Below, one piece after another: positions 63,526 through 64,000 of a stretch of 64,000 bases of DNA. The translations under genes and the position numbers were made by a program. The notes below the pieces were generated by a model. That model did no database searches, had not been told where the DNA came from, and saw only the letters and a program-made list of their open reading frames with translations. Source of the DNA: Paenibacillus sp. OK003 (GTDB lineage Bacteria > Bacillota > Bacilli > Paenibacillales > Paenibacillaceae); the NCBI RefSeq assembly GCF_900109515.1, contig NZ_FOBD01000012.1, positions 62,001 through 126,000 of the forward strand, read 5' to 3'. Numbering within the stretch: the stretch's first letter is position 1; each line of letters starts with the position of its first letter.

Positions 63526-64000
63526 TTAACTCGTTCTCTCCATGAGGATCTGCCTGAATTGTTCGAGATACGATCTGCAGTCTTTGACAATCCTGTTTGC
63601 CTCACACTGAAGAGAAGACGATTCAAATTCCGTTTGAAACGCCTGTAGCGTTACTTCCAACATGGAGATATTGATCTCTTTCTGCTCAACTAAAACAAGC
63701 AGCCCTTTGGTCAGTTCTTTCGCTTTAATAGGTACTTGCAATTGGAGAATAGAATGACTGAATTTCTGAAGACCTGCAATCAGATTGTTTTTATCCAGCA
63801 TAAGTTCTTTGGAATCAGGAGCGATCATCGAAAGACTTGGAAAGTCAATAATATGCTCCTGTCTTTCCAGCATGGCACGAAGCAAAATTTCAATGTAGTT
63901 CAGGATTTTGGGCACAAGATGCTTCCAATCCGGCTGGTCAAGATGGAAGTTTCTCCACATATTCGAGATTTGATGAATCATGCCAAAACCAAAAATGGCC
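63526..64000 (-). CDS. Unrecognised helical protein (C-terminal part, cut by window edge)
   Basis: The minus-strand frame is open from the right edge (AIFGFGMIHQIS...) to a stop at 63526. The visible 150 or so residues are almost entirely amphipathic helix with no Gly/Pro-rich motifs (LVPKILNYIEILLRAMLERQ, LEVTLQAFQTEFESSS, RSYLEQFRQILMERTS). The hydrophobic start suggests the end of a membrane segment. No ribosome site is near the first ATG (63981), so the gene probably begins outside the window. No function is assigned. Confidence 0.6.
   Translation of the reverse strand, partial: AIFGFGMIHQISNMWRNFHLDQPDWKHLVPKILNYIEILLRAMLERQEHIIDFPSLSMIAPDSKELMLDKNNLIAGLQKFSHSILQLQVPIKAKELTKGLLVLVEQKEINISMLEVTLQAFQTEFESSSLQCEANRIVKDCRSYLEQFRQILMERTS

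Overview
The window looks like chromosomal DNA from a Paenibacillus or a close relative. This is inferred from gene content: a secreted SLH-domain protein, GH30 and GH87 glycanases, LplABC-type sugar importers with YesMN-type two-component systems, a sporulenol-type terpene cyclase and a YjcZ peptide. Moderate GC, AGGAGG ribosome binding sites and frequent GTG/TTG starts fit. No rRNA, tRNA, CRISPR array, insertion sequence or phage gene was seen.

Layout. 0-10.6 kb holds small detoxification and regulator units: a P450/isochorismatase-like operon facing its TetR, a truncated MFS gene facing a second TetR, MmcQ/YjbR, a Fur-boxed heme-degrading monooxygenase, a DEAD-box helicase, the guanidinium exporter pair gdnCD behind a guanidine-I riboswitch, an aldo/keto reductase facing an AraC regulator, and OsmC. 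10.7-35.5 kb is largely polysaccharide use: an SLH protein with a frameshift in its last SLH repeat, a GH30 glycosidase under a perfect cre palindrome, sqhC, a GH87 alpha-1,3-glucanase, a YeiH/LysR pair, and a minus-strand sugar island. That island has two operons: YesM-YesN plus a membrane-anchored binding protein, then a lipoprotein binding protein, two permeases and a DexB-like glucosidase.

35.6-39.7 kb carries yjcZ, a MarR/threonine aldolase pair with twin operators, and an ABC exporter with a small charged partner protein. 39.8-56.5 kb is the most unusual part: three homologous secreted serine hydrolases (one a pseudogene with two single-base deletions), three membrane-anchored alpha/beta hydrolases, two OmpR-type two-component systems and a DrrAB-like ABC transporter. 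The same direct-repeat element lies before four of its transcription units, which suggests one co-regulated, probably cell-envelope-related system.

56.7-64 kb has a GH43 remnant beside an ArsR-type regulator, a small membrane protein, a CYP109-like P450 preceded by a short and possibly frameshifted ORF, an unknown membrane protein, a TetR/EmrB-type efflux pair, and a partial gene at the right edge.

Gene decay recurs: a truncated MFS gene, a permease C-terminus remnant upstream of GH87, the GH43 remnant, the serine-hydrolase pseudogene and the SLH frameshift. Several start codons were set by ribosome binding site position rather than by the longest open frame.
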